Made by a program: the position numbers and the translations under genes. From assembly GCF_900186535.1 (NCBI RefSeq), contig NZ_FYDE01000004.1, positions 62,001-126,000 of the forward strand: 64,000 bases of DNA, read 5' to 3'. The notes under the pieces were generated by a model, which did not search any database, had not been told where the DNA came from, and saw only the letters and a list, made by a program, of their open reading frames with translations. This DNA comes from Marasmitruncus massiliensis (GTDB lineage: Bacteria > Bacillota > Clostridia > Oscillospirales > Ruminococcaceae). Positions 1 to 6,662 of the stretch are shown here, one piece after another (position 1 is the stretch's first letter; each line of letters opens with the position of its first letter).

Positions 1-1
1 T

Positions 2-1141
2 TCAGATGATAACAAAATGGCCACAATTGCTGCTGCTACCAATGAGATAGGGACATCTATCACCGGCATCTACTGTAATGATGAGCTAATCGTGGGCAAT
101 CCGGTCACTTACACAATTCCTGTTGACAACAGCCAATACCTGAAGGTGCAGGCGGTAAACAACGAAGGGGACCGCTCTGAGATTGTCACAAAACGTGTTC
201 CCGGCTGGAGTGAAGTGGTGGATACCATCGCGGTGACCAGTGTTGAGTTCCTGAATGGCAACAGGCTGGCACGGGTACGCGCGGATACGACACGGCTCAA
301 TGCTTCCATTCTCGGTATTTACGTTAATGGTGTTTTCCATGAGGGCAATCCGATAGAGTGTGAGGTGGCGTCCGGGACAGAGTATCTGGAGTGCCAGGCG
401 GCGGATGACGTAGGGGATCTGTCTCAGCCAGTGGTACGTCAAGTCCCTCGAAACACTGGAAGCGGTGGTGGCGGACATCATAGCAGCGGCGGCTCCGGCT
501 CCACCACATCGATCTCTATCTCGGAACCGGTTCTGCAGGACGATGGCCAGTACCGCATTGGCATTTCCGCAAAGGACAGTGAATGCGAGATTGAGAAAAT
601 AGTCGCCGTTTGGGACGGCCACAAAGAGAACATTACAAAATCTCACTTTATTTTGCTGGAAAACGATACACTTTTGCAGGTCATCGCCGTAAACAGTGAC
701 GACAGAATGACTTACAAAAAGGTGCGCATCCAGTTGTCCGGCGACGAACCGATCGAGGAGGAGCCTGTTTCAGAAATACCGGCAGCGGAGAAAACAAATC
801 CGACAGCGAAACAGGATTTCTATGCGGGGCAGGTTACTCCGGCAAAAGAAAATTCTGCAGATTCCGAAAGTGGCAGTACGGCGGATCCGCGCGAGCAGCT
901 GGAGGGACTGCTGCGCCGACAGCAGCTGAAGCACAAAGAACAACCGGCACAGGCTGCTAACGTTCAGCAGGTAATTCCCGAAACCATCCGCAGATCTTCT
1001 GCAGGTTCTAACAGGCCGGGCGCGGCGGCTGTTGTGGCGTCCTTGCTTTGCTTTCTGGCACTGATGGTGATGATCGTTCTTCTGGTGCGCAGGCAGCACA
1101 AACAGAGCGCGTATTGCTTGCCGAATATCCCGAAAAAATAA
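2..1141 (+). CDS. Repeat-containing cell-surface protein, C-terminal membrane anchor (5' end outside window)
   Basis: The frame is open to the window edge, so the N-terminus is missing. Two tandem modules of about 60-80 residues are visible, each with a GIY-x-N-x(4)-GNP core, then a Q-A-x(4)-GD turn and a V-P end; a third, weaker copy follows a Gly/Ser/His-rich linker near residue 150. After these comes an acidic, Pro/Gln-rich stalk and one hydrophobic segment near residues 335-357 followed by RRQ and a short basic tail, with no LPXTG motif. This layout suits a membrane-anchored extracellular protein with Ig-like repeats, as found on conjugative elements. The function is not recognised. A terminator follows the stop at once. 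Confidence 0.6.
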   Translation, partial: SDDNKMATIAAATNEIGTSITGIYCNDELIVGNPVTYTIPVDNSQYLKVQAVNNEGDRSEIVTKRVPGWSEVVDTIAVTSVEFLNGNRLARVRADTTRLNASILGIYVNGVFHEGNPIECEVASGTEYLECQAADDVGDLSQPVVRQVPRNTGSGGGGHHSSGGSGSTTSISISEPVLQDDGQYRIGISAKDSECEIEKIVAVWDGHKENITKSHFILLENDTLLQVIAVNSDDRMTYKKVRIQLSGDEPIEEEPVSEIPAAEKTNPTAKQDFYAGQVTPAKENSADSESGSTADPREQLEGLLRRQQLKHKEQPAQAANVQQVIPETIRRSSAGSNRPGAAAVVASLLCFLALMVMIVLLVRRQHKQSAYCLPNIPKK

Positions 1142-1150
1142 TAAGCGTGG

Positions 1151-1183
1151 GCAGGCGGGAACAAAACTGTTTCCGCCTGCTTT
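1151..1183 (+). terminator. Rho-independent terminator after the surface protein
   Basis: A 12-bp stem beginning GCAGGCGG (one G-U pair, 6-nt loop) ends in CCGCCTGC and is followed by TTT. It starts ten bases after the stop codon. Confidence 0.7.
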
Positions 1184-1229
1184 GGATTGTGTTATGATGC
1201 GTCTTATTTTGTAGAATGGAGAAAACTGA

Positions 1230-1373
1230 ATGACTTATTTGCTGATTTTGGAAACCATCCTGATGCTTCTGCTCGTCTTTTATACACGTCTCCTAAAACG
1301 AACAATTCAGACAAAAAATATAGACATTGCGTTTCTAAAAAGAAGGTTAGAGGAAAGCGAGGGGAAACGCTAA
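1230..1373 (+). CDS. Small single-pass membrane protein, 47 aa
   Basis: An ATG preceded by GGAG with about eight bases of spacing opens a 47-codon frame. The peptide starts MTYLLILETILMLLLVFYTR, a clear hydrophobic helix, and continues with a strongly charged tail rich in Lys, Arg and Glu. The topology is that of a small membrane-bound regulatory or accessory peptide. An overlapping 63-codon frame (1187-1378) lacks this organisation and is judged a shadow. The function is unknown. Confidence 0.45.
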   Translation: MTYLLILETILMLLLVFYTRLLKRTIQTKNIDIAFLKRRLEESEGKR

Positions 1374-1439
1374 TTTAACGGTTATGTGTTCACCGCGGTC
1401 TGAAGCCACGGTTATTTTTAAGAAGAAAGGGGTAACAAA

Positions 1440-2246
1440 ATGAATTATTTCAGCATTGGCAACAAGCTGTTCAGCTTTGGCCTATCTCCAGCTGAAGCTA
1501 TTGTTTTCTGCGCAGTGCGCAGTTTCCGCAATCCTCTTTCTTTTGCCGTATGCTGTGCGAACACAATCAGCAACAAGACGGGTTTGTCAGTTCGCACCAT
1601 CTATCGCGCGCTGGAAGACCTCCAGAATAAGGACTTGCTGTGCAAGGCAAAACGGTACCGGTATGATGGCAGCAGGGCTGCAAATGGCTACCATGTGGCT
1701 CGCGTGGGCGGCGGCCAGTTTAAAGTGGAACGCAACATCTGGAAGTATAAACTGGATGCTGCGAGTTTCCTGGTTTATCTGTACATAACCAAATGTATCA
1801 ACAATCATTCCAGAGAGGGCTTCCCCAGCTTGCGCAAGATGGAGAAGGTGCTGGGGCTGTCTAGAACCACCATCATCGCGAAAATCAGGGAGCTGCACCG
1901 GCTCGGCGTACTCCGGAAGTATCACCAGCGTCATAAGCAAGGCTATCACTGCAACAGGCACTGTGTGCCGCTGCTGAACTACAAACCTCATATTGCAAAG
2001 CAAAAAGGACGCACGGCAATGCGTCCTTTTCTTATGCGTCATCCAGCTTTTGCCCTCACCACAAGGCGTATTGCAAGGATACCGTCTATTTGCAGTGTAG
2101 CGCATTTAGATGAGAATTTCAAGAGGGCAAAGAAGAAACGAAGATGCAAGTTGTTTTCTTATTTTAGGTGGTTCAGATTTGGCAGAGCAGGTATTATACC
2201 CATCTCAGTTACAGCAAAAGAAAGAATAGCTTTAGATTCTACATAG
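1440..2246 (+). CDS. Helix-turn-helix (winged-helix) protein of mobile-element type
   Basis: The AAGAAAGGGG ribosome site sits about seven bases before the ATG. Residues about 10-85 form one HTH unit (TISNKTGLSVRTIYRALEDL) and residues about 110-165 a second (PSLRKMEKVLGLSRTTII, followed by a KIRELHRLGVLRK wing). Proteins with two such units occur on integrative elements as replication-initiator-like or regulatory proteins. The convincing sequence stops near residue 185 (position about 2000). The last 75 codons run straight through a terminator-like hairpin at 2003-2030 and are basic and unstructured, so the native stop may have been lost by mutation. DNA binding is inferred from the fold only. 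Confidence 0.6.
   Translation: MNYFSIGNKLFSFGLSPAEAIVFCAVRSFRNPLSFAVCCANTISNKTGLSVRTIYRALEDLQNKDLLCKAKRYRYDGSRAANGYHVARVGGGQFKVERNIWKYKLDAASFLVYLYITKCINNHSREGFPSLRKMEKVLGLSRTTIIAKIRELHRLGVLRKYHQRHKQGYHCNRHCVPLLNYKPHIAKQKGRTAMRPFLMRHPAFALTTRRIARIPSICSVAHLDENFKRAKKKRRCKLFSYFRWFRFGRAGIIPISVTAKERIALDST
2003..2033 (+). terminator. Terminator-like hairpin inside the reading frame of the HTH gene
   Basis: An 11-bp perfect stem, AAAAGGACGCA with TGCGTCCTTTT and a 6-nt loop, is followed by CTT. It has the form of a rho-independent terminator but lies about 215 bases before the stop codon of the frame that contains it. Confidence 0.6.
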
Positions 2247-2313
2247 CTTAGTGGAATAGATAGAACAATGCGGATGATAAAAAATTTGCAAGACTGTTCT
2301 GACTCCACGGATG

Positions 2314-2336
2314 AAAGGGCAACTGCCCTTTTTCTT
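2314..2336 (+). terminator. Rho-independent terminator upstream of ku
   Basis: AAAGGGC, a 4-nt AACT loop, then GCCCTTT followed by TTCTTTTT. It separates the HTH gene from the ku-ligase pair. No convincing promoter was seen in the 60 bases between this hairpin and ku. Confidence 0.7.
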
Positions 2337-2402
2337 TTTGCAGAAAACAAGTTATATCGCTGCCCGGGGAAGCCATACTAGGGAAAAAGGAGTTGAAACC
2401 GT

Positions 2403-3218
2403 ATGGCAGTCTCGCACAAATCCGTCATATCGTTTGGGTTGGTCGCAATCCCAATCGCAATGTACACGGCCACGCAGGATAATGATATCCACTTTAACCA
2501 GCTGCACAAAGAAGACCATGCGCGGATCAAATACAAAAAAACCTGCGCCCATTGCGGTCAGGAGATCACCTCTGGCGACATCGTTAAGGGGTATGAGTAC
2601 GATAAAGACCAGTATGTTGTGGTGACGGACGAGGAAATCGAGAAGATTAAAACCGAAAAGGAAAAGTCCATTCAGATTCTGCACTTTGCGCAGTTAAACC
2701 AGATATCCCCTGTTTACTATGATAAGACCTATCAGGCCGTACCCGAGGCCGGCGGCGAAAAGGCGTTTGAACTGCTGCGCGCTGCTTTGATGAGTGAACA
2801 AAAAATTGCGATTGGCAAGACAGTTCTCGGAACCAGCGATACGCTCATGGCAATTATCCCACGGGAAAACGGCGTTCTGATTTCGACGATGTTCTATGCA
2901 GACGACATTAAGGGGCTGCAAAAGTCCTATAACAAACCGGAAGTTTCTGAGCAGGAGCTGACAATGGCCAAGACGCTGATCAGCTCTATGGACACACCTT
3001 TCGACCCGTCACAGTACAAGGACGAATACCAGGACAAGCTTCGTGCCTTGATTGAAACCAAGATATCCGGGAAAGAGGTTGTTGCCGCGCAGCCGGAAAG
3101 CGCGGGCAATGTCATCAGCCTGATGGACGCGCTGAAAGCGTCCATCGAGCAGACGAAGCCTGCATCTTCAATAGAACCGGAAAAGCCCAAACGCGGGCGG
3201 CCTAAGAAGGGCGCATAA
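2403..3218 (+). CDS. ku: Ku protein, non-homologous end joining
   Basis: This is a bacterial Ku homodimer subunit that binds double-strand DNA ends and recruits a ligase. The 271-residue length is normal. The start region SHKSVISFGLVAIPIAMY matches the Ku N-terminal beta-barrel core (usually W/S-x-G-x-I-x-FGLV-x-IP-V), followed by a CxxCGxEI zinc-like pair (C48, C51) and GYEYxKDQYVVV. The C-terminus is basic (KPKRGRPKKGA), like the DNA-binding tails of other bacterial Ku proteins. AAAGGAG precedes the ATG by about nine bases. The stop overlaps the ligase start as TAATG, so the two are translationally coupled. Confidence 0.93.
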   Translation: MAVSHKSVISFGLVAIPIAMYTATQDNDIHFNQLHKEDHARIKYKKTCAHCGQEITSGDIVKGYEYDKDQYVVVTDEEIEKIKTEKEKSIQILHFAQLNQISPVYYDKTYQAVPEAGGEKAFELLRAALMSEQKIAIGKTVLGTSDTLMAIIPRENGVLISTMFYADDIKGLQKSYNKPEVSEQELTMAKTLISSMDTPFDPSQYKDEYQDKLRALIETKISGKEVVAAQPESAGNVISLMDALKASIEQTKPASSIEPEKPKRGRPKKGA

Positions 3219-4156
3219 TGGGCATCTTTGAAGAGCGCAATGTCAAGCCCATGCTGATCGGAGAGATGCGGGACGCCTTTGATTCGCCGGATTACATTTA
3301 TGAACTCAAGCTGGACGGGATTCGCGCGGTGGTTTATCTTGATAGTGTGCGCACTGATTTGCGCAACAAGAGAAATTTAATGGTAACCTCTATATATCCA
3401 GAATTGAGAGACATTCACAAACAGGTGAAAAAACGCTGTATTCTTGACGGTGAAATTGCTGTCATCAATAACGGAAAACCGGACTTTTCTGAAATGCAGC
3501 GCAGGTCGCTCATGAGCAATAAATTCAAGATTCAGATGGCGGTGGCGAAACTGCCGGTATGCTTTACCGCCTTTGACATTCTGTACCTTGATGGGCAGCA
3601 GCTTACCGATCTGCCGCTCATGGAACGCAAGAAGCTGCTGGAGGAAACCGTCGATGAGAGCCCGCGCCTTGCAATATCCCGTTATATCGAGGAAAAAGGC
3701 GTGGCCTTTTATGCACTTGCGGAACAGAACGGCTTGGAGGGCATCGTAGCAAAGCGAAAAGACAGCAGGTATTATTTTGATAAGCGGACAAAGGATTGGA
3801 TCAAGATCAAAAACCTGCAGGACGATGATTTTGTAGTCTGCGGCTATATTGAAAAAGAACGCAATGTCGTGAGTATCGTGTTGGGCCAATATCGAGACAA
3901 TCAGCTCATTTATAAAGGGCATGTGACTTTAGGCATTTCCGGTGATGATTTCAGGCTCATACAACAGCAAAAAAGAACAGATTGTCCTTTCTCCCCTGCC
4001 CCAAAAGGAAATGAGAAGGCTGTCTGGCTTGCTCCGGATCTGGTCTGTACGGTGAAGTATATGGAAAAGACGGAGAGCGGCTCCCTTCGTCAGCCGGTGT
4101 TCAAAGGATTAAGAGTAGATAAATTACCAGGGGATTGCATAGAAAAGGATGGCTGA
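3218..4156 (+). CDS. ligD: ATP-dependent DNA ligase (LigD ligase-domain type), end joining
   Basis: This is a stand-alone nucleotidyltransferase plus OB-fold ligase that seals breaks held by Ku. Motif I is ELKLDGIRA with the adenylated Lys31. The DGE motif (LDGE, E79) and FDILYLDG motif III follow, then EGIVAKR motif IV and DWIKIKN motif V. At 312 residues it is the ligase core only, without the primase-polymerase and phosphoesterase domains of full LigD. ATG overlaps the Ku stop by one base, which sets the start and ties the two proteins into one operon. The symbol follows the family; ligC-type naming is equally possible. Confidence 0.9.
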   Translation: MGIFEERNVKPMLIGEMRDAFDSPDYIYELKLDGIRAVVYLDSVRTDLRNKRNLMVTSIYPELRDIHKQVKKRCILDGEIAVINNGKPDFSEMQRRSLMSNKFKIQMAVAKLPVCFTAFDILYLDGQQLTDLPLMERKKLLEETVDESPRLAISRYIEEKGVAFYALAEQNGLEGIVAKRKDSRYYFDKRTKDWIKIKNLQDDDFVVCGYIEKERNVVSIVLGQYRDNQLIYKGHVTLGISGDDFRLIQQQKRTDCPFSPAPKGNEKAVWLAPDLVCTVKYMEKTESGSLRQPVFKGLRVDKLPGDCIEKDG

Positions 4157-4172
4157 TGCCGTCCTTTTTTCT
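4143..4172 (+). terminator. Terminator of the ku-ligase operon
   Basis: AAAAGGATGGC, TGAT loop, GCCGTCCTTTT, then TT and CTTTT. The 5' arm overlaps the last codons of the ligase gene. Confidence 0.75.
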
Positions 4173-4190
4173 TTTGGTGTCATTTTCCGC

Positions 4191-4218
4191 TTTACTTTTC
4201 AAAATATCCGCATATAAT
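4191..4218 (+). promoter_or_regulatory. Sigma-A-type promoter of the Y-family polymerase gene
   Basis: -35 TTTACT, 16-bp spacer, -10 TATAAT. Transcription should begin near 4225, inside the LexA boxes that follow, so an ATG at 4227 cannot be the translation start. Confidence 0.7.
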
Positions 4219-4219
4219 A

Positions 4220-4246
4220 AGAACAAATGTTTCGAACAATTGTTCT
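4220..4246 (+). promoter_or_regulatory. Two abutting LexA (SOS) boxes
   Basis: Box 1 (4220-4233) reads AGAACAAATGTTTC and box 2 (4233-4246) reads CGAACAATTGTTCT. Both fit the Gram-positive consensus CGAAC-N4-GTTCG and share one base. They lie on the predicted transcription start, where a bound LexA dimer would block initiation. A box with the same AGAACAAATGTT core lies before recA (55182). Confidence 0.85.
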
Positions 4247-4262
4247 TGATTGGGGTGGAAAA

Positions 4263-5510
4263 GTGGAGCGGGTGATCTTGCATATCGACCAGAACAATTT
4301 TTATGCCAGCGTGGAATGTCTGTACAATCCGGCATTGCGGGATAAACCCGTGGCGGTCGGCGGTGACGTGGAGCAACGGCACGGCATTGTCCTGGCGAAA
4401 AATATGATTGCGAAGCGGTTTGGAGTCAAGACAGGCGAAGCGCTGTGGCAGGCACGGCAGAAATGCCCCAATATTGTATTTGTCCCGCCCCACTTTGACC
4501 GCTATTTGCGGTTCTCCAAACTGGCCAAAGAACTCTATCTGCAATACACCGATCAGGTAGAGGCGTTCGGTTTGGATGAATGCTGGCTGGACATCACCGG
4601 CAGCACTCATCTGTTCGGGGACGGCAAGACAGTAGCCGATCAGCTTCGGGAACGGGTTAAGTTTGAATTGGGACTGACCGCTTCCGTTGGCGTATCATTT
4701 AACAAGATTTTTGCCAAGCTGGGCAGTGACTATAAAAAGCCGGATGCCACTACCGTCATCACAAAAGAGAATTACAAACAGATCGTCTGGCCGCTGCCTG
4801 TCAGTGATTTGCTGTACGTTGGGCGGGCGACGGAAGCAAAGCTTCGGCGATATGGCATCTGTACGATCGGAGAGCTTGCCAACGCAAATCCGGATTTGAT
4901 TCAAAGATGGCTGGGCAAGAACGGGGTCATGATCTGGAGATTCGCCAATGGACTAGACTACTCCCCTGTTGCAACCATAGAAAGCAAAATCCAAATCAAG
5001 AGCATCGGCAACAGCACGACCACGCCGCGCGACCTTGTAACCGATGAGGATGTAAAAGTGACTATGACCGTGCTCTGCGAGAGCGTGGCCGCGCGATTGC
5101 GGGAACAGCAGGCAAACTGCTCTACGGTGCAGATCAGTATCCGGGACAACGAGCTTTATTCCTATGAGCGGCAGGCAAAGCTGGACTTTCCGACCTGCGT
5201 CTGCTCCGTAATTCAGGATAAAGCCTTTATGCTCTATAAGCAACACCATAAGGATGGTAAGCCGATCCGCAGCATTGGTGTGCGTGCCTGCGACCTTTCG
5301 AGCGCAGACATCCGGCAAATCTCTTTGCTGCCGGAAGAACTGAAGGCGCAGAAATTGAATGATTTGGAATGCGCAATGGACACGATTCGACGGCGGTTTG
5401 GCAACTTTGCGGTCCGGCGGGGGAATACTTTAGTTGATACCAAACTTTCCAATCTCGACCCGAAGAAAGACCACACGATTCACCCGGTTGCGTTTTTGAA
5501 CGGAGGCTGA
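4263..5510 (+). CDS. Y-family DNA polymerase (DinB/UmuC type), SOS translesion synthesis
   Basis: The enzyme copies damaged templates. The chosen GTG start gives VERVILHIDQNNFYASVE, the classical DinB N-terminus; the upstream ATG (4227) would fall at the transcription start, and its 12 extra residues match nothing in the family. GGGGTGG precedes the GTG closely. Catalytic acidic residues are D9 and D105-E106 (FGLDECWLDI). The steric-gate region NNFYASVE, a helix-hairpin-helix (YGICTIGELANAN) and a little-finger domain follow, for 415 residues. The gene is likely cotranscribed with the next two and is placed under LexA control by the boxes. It is closer to clostridial UmuC/DinB homologues than to Pol IV of enterics. 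Confidence 0.9.
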   Translation: MERVILHIDQNNFYASVECLYNPALRDKPVAVGGDVEQRHGIVLAKNMIAKRFGVKTGEALWQARQKCPNIVFVPPHFDRYLRFSKLAKELYLQYTDQVEAFGLDECWLDITGSTHLFGDGKTVADQLRERVKFELGLTASVGVSFNKIFAKLGSDYKKPDATTVITKENYKQIVWPLPVSDLLYVGRATEAKLRRYGICTIGELANANPDLIQRWLGKNGVMIWRFANGLDYSPVATIESKIQIKSIGNSTTTPRDLVTDEDVKVTMTVLCESVAARLREQQANCSTVQISIRDNELYSYERQAKLDFPTCVCSVIQDKAFMLYKQHHKDGKPIRSIGVRACDLSSADIRQISLLPEELKAQKLNDLECAMDTIRRRFGNFAVRRGNTLVDTKLSNLDPKKDHTIHPVAFLNGG

Positions 5511-5516
5511 TAATTA

Positions 5517-5756
5517 ATGGTAAGAAAAGTAAATGTAGAAGTAGACGTACATTTTGATGTCGATGGTAACATGCAGCCGACCGCAATCAAGTGGGAGGAT
5601 GGCCGCGTATTTTCCGTTGACCGTGTGCTGGACGTGCGGCAGGCGGCAAGCCTGAAAGCGGGCGGCCAGGGCATCCGGTATCTGTGCCGGATTCTTGGGA
5701 AACAAACCTATTTGTGGTTTGAGAATCCGAACTGGTTTGTTGAGGGCAAGCAATAA
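5517..5756 (+). CDS. Small conserved-looking protein between polymerase and SRAP genes, 79 aa
   Basis: The product is not recognised. It begins six bases after the polymerase stop and ends 18 bases before the SRAP gene, so it is almost certainly in the same SOS-regulated transcript. It is rich in beta-strand-forming residues (VNVEVDVHFDVDGNMQP, then WEDGRVFSVDRVLDVRQAAS) and ends with GQGIRYLCRILGKQTYLWFE, suggesting a compact beta-sheet fold. No catalytic motif or membrane segment is seen. The position suggests an accessory factor for translesion synthesis, but this is inference from context only. Confidence 0.7.
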   Translation: MVRKVNVEVDVHFDVDGNMQPTAIKWEDGRVFSVDRVLDVRQAASLKAGGQGIRYLCRILGKQTYLWFENPNWFVEGKQ

Positions 5757-5774
5757 AAAGAGGAGGCAAATCGT

Positions 5775-6344
5775 ATGTGCGGCAGATACCAGTTTACGGC
5801 TGAAGAGAGCCAGGATATCCGCAATATCATTGCGGAGGTGGAACGCAAATGCGGGGTAACCGGCATGAAAACCGGAGAAGTCTATCCGACGAATCTCGTT
5901 CCTGTTCTTTTGCCGTCCGGATCCGATATAGTGCCGGAGCTGCTGTCCTGGGGCTTCCCCAATTTCAGGAACAAGGGTGTGATCATCAACGCCAGGGCTG
6001 AAACCGCCCAGGAAAAGCCGATGTTCAAGCGATGCCTGTCAGAGCGGCGCTGTGTGATTCCGACCACAGGCTTCTATGAATGGGATACGACAAAAAAGAA
6101 ATACCTGTTCCGGCTTCCGGAAGCTCCGGAACTTTATCTGGCCGGGTTGTACAATGACTTTGCCGGAGAGCAACGATTCACAATCCTGACGACTGCCGCG
6201 AATACATCCATTGCAGATGTGCACAACCGAATGCCGCTGGTGCTGCCGAAGGAAGATGTAAGTTTATGGCTGCAGAATACAGCAGCTGCCGTGCTAATTC
6301 TGAATAGAGAGCCGCCGATGCTGGTAAAACAGCCGGTTGCATAA
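5775..6344 (+). CDS. SOS response-associated peptidase (SRAP/YedK/HMCES family)
   Basis: SRAP proteins form a thiazolidine cross-link between an N-terminal cysteine and abasic sites in single-stranded DNA, shielding them. All key residues are here: Cys2 (MCGRY, exposed after Met removal), N72 in NARAET, E102 in GFYEW and H150 in VHNRMP. The length, 189 residues, is slightly below the usual 200-230. AGAGGAGG precedes the ATG. Its place after the polymerase fits the family's known association with SOS genes. Confidence 0.93.
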   Translation: MCGRYQFTAEESQDIRNIIAEVERKCGVTGMKTGEVYPTNLVPVLLPSGSDIVPELLSWGFPNFRNKGVIINARAETAQEKPMFKRCLSERRCVIPTTGFYEWDTTKKKYLFRLPEAPELYLAGLYNDFAGEQRFTILTTAANTSIADVHNRMPLVLPKEDVSLWLQNTAAAVLILNREPPMLVKQPVA

Positions 6345-6349
6345 AATAG

Positions 6350-6384
6350 CTGCCCCACATGTACGAACTGTACATGTGGGGCAG
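6350..6384 (+). repeat. Perfect 15-bp inverted repeat after the SRAP gene
   Basis: CTGCCCCACATGTAC, 5-nt GAACT loop, then its exact complement. The stem is terminator-like and starts six bases after the stop, but no T-tract follows (TTGTCTG). It is probably the 3' end of the repair operon, acting as an RNA-stabilising hairpin or weak terminator. Confidence 0.65.
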
Positions 6385-6558
6385 TTGTCTGTATGAACCT
6401 GTATTGGCAGAAAGCACAACAGGGAAGAAGAATTTCGGATATATGGTCGAAATTACCAGTTTTAGGTTGTTTTCACCTGCCTGTTGTCTTATAGTAAATA
6501 TATGGATTTCAATTCTGATGATACTTGCATAATTGCGAGTCATAGCAATAATGGGAAG

Positions 6559-6586
6559 TTGATATTGGCATAGGCGAACCTATAAT
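6559..6586 (+). promoter_or_regulatory. Promoter of the DUF262-AlbA_2 gene; remainder of 6385-6662 is empty
   Basis: -35 TTGATA, 16-bp spacer, -10 TATAAT, 76 bases before the gene. The rest of 6385-6662 is AT-rich, with no ORF of note and no further repeat. The composition shift into the AT-rich island begins here. Confidence 0.6.
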
Positions 6587-6662
6587 TTGAGTTCGATAAT
6601 AGCGTATGTTTCTAGAGATTATAGCATGGAATTTGATACTGTAAGAGAAAGAGGTAATGAAT

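Noticed and set aside
1187-1378. 63-codon frame overlapping the 47-residue membrane peptide
   Set aside because: No ribosome site and no organised sequence; the overlapping frame at 1230 has both.
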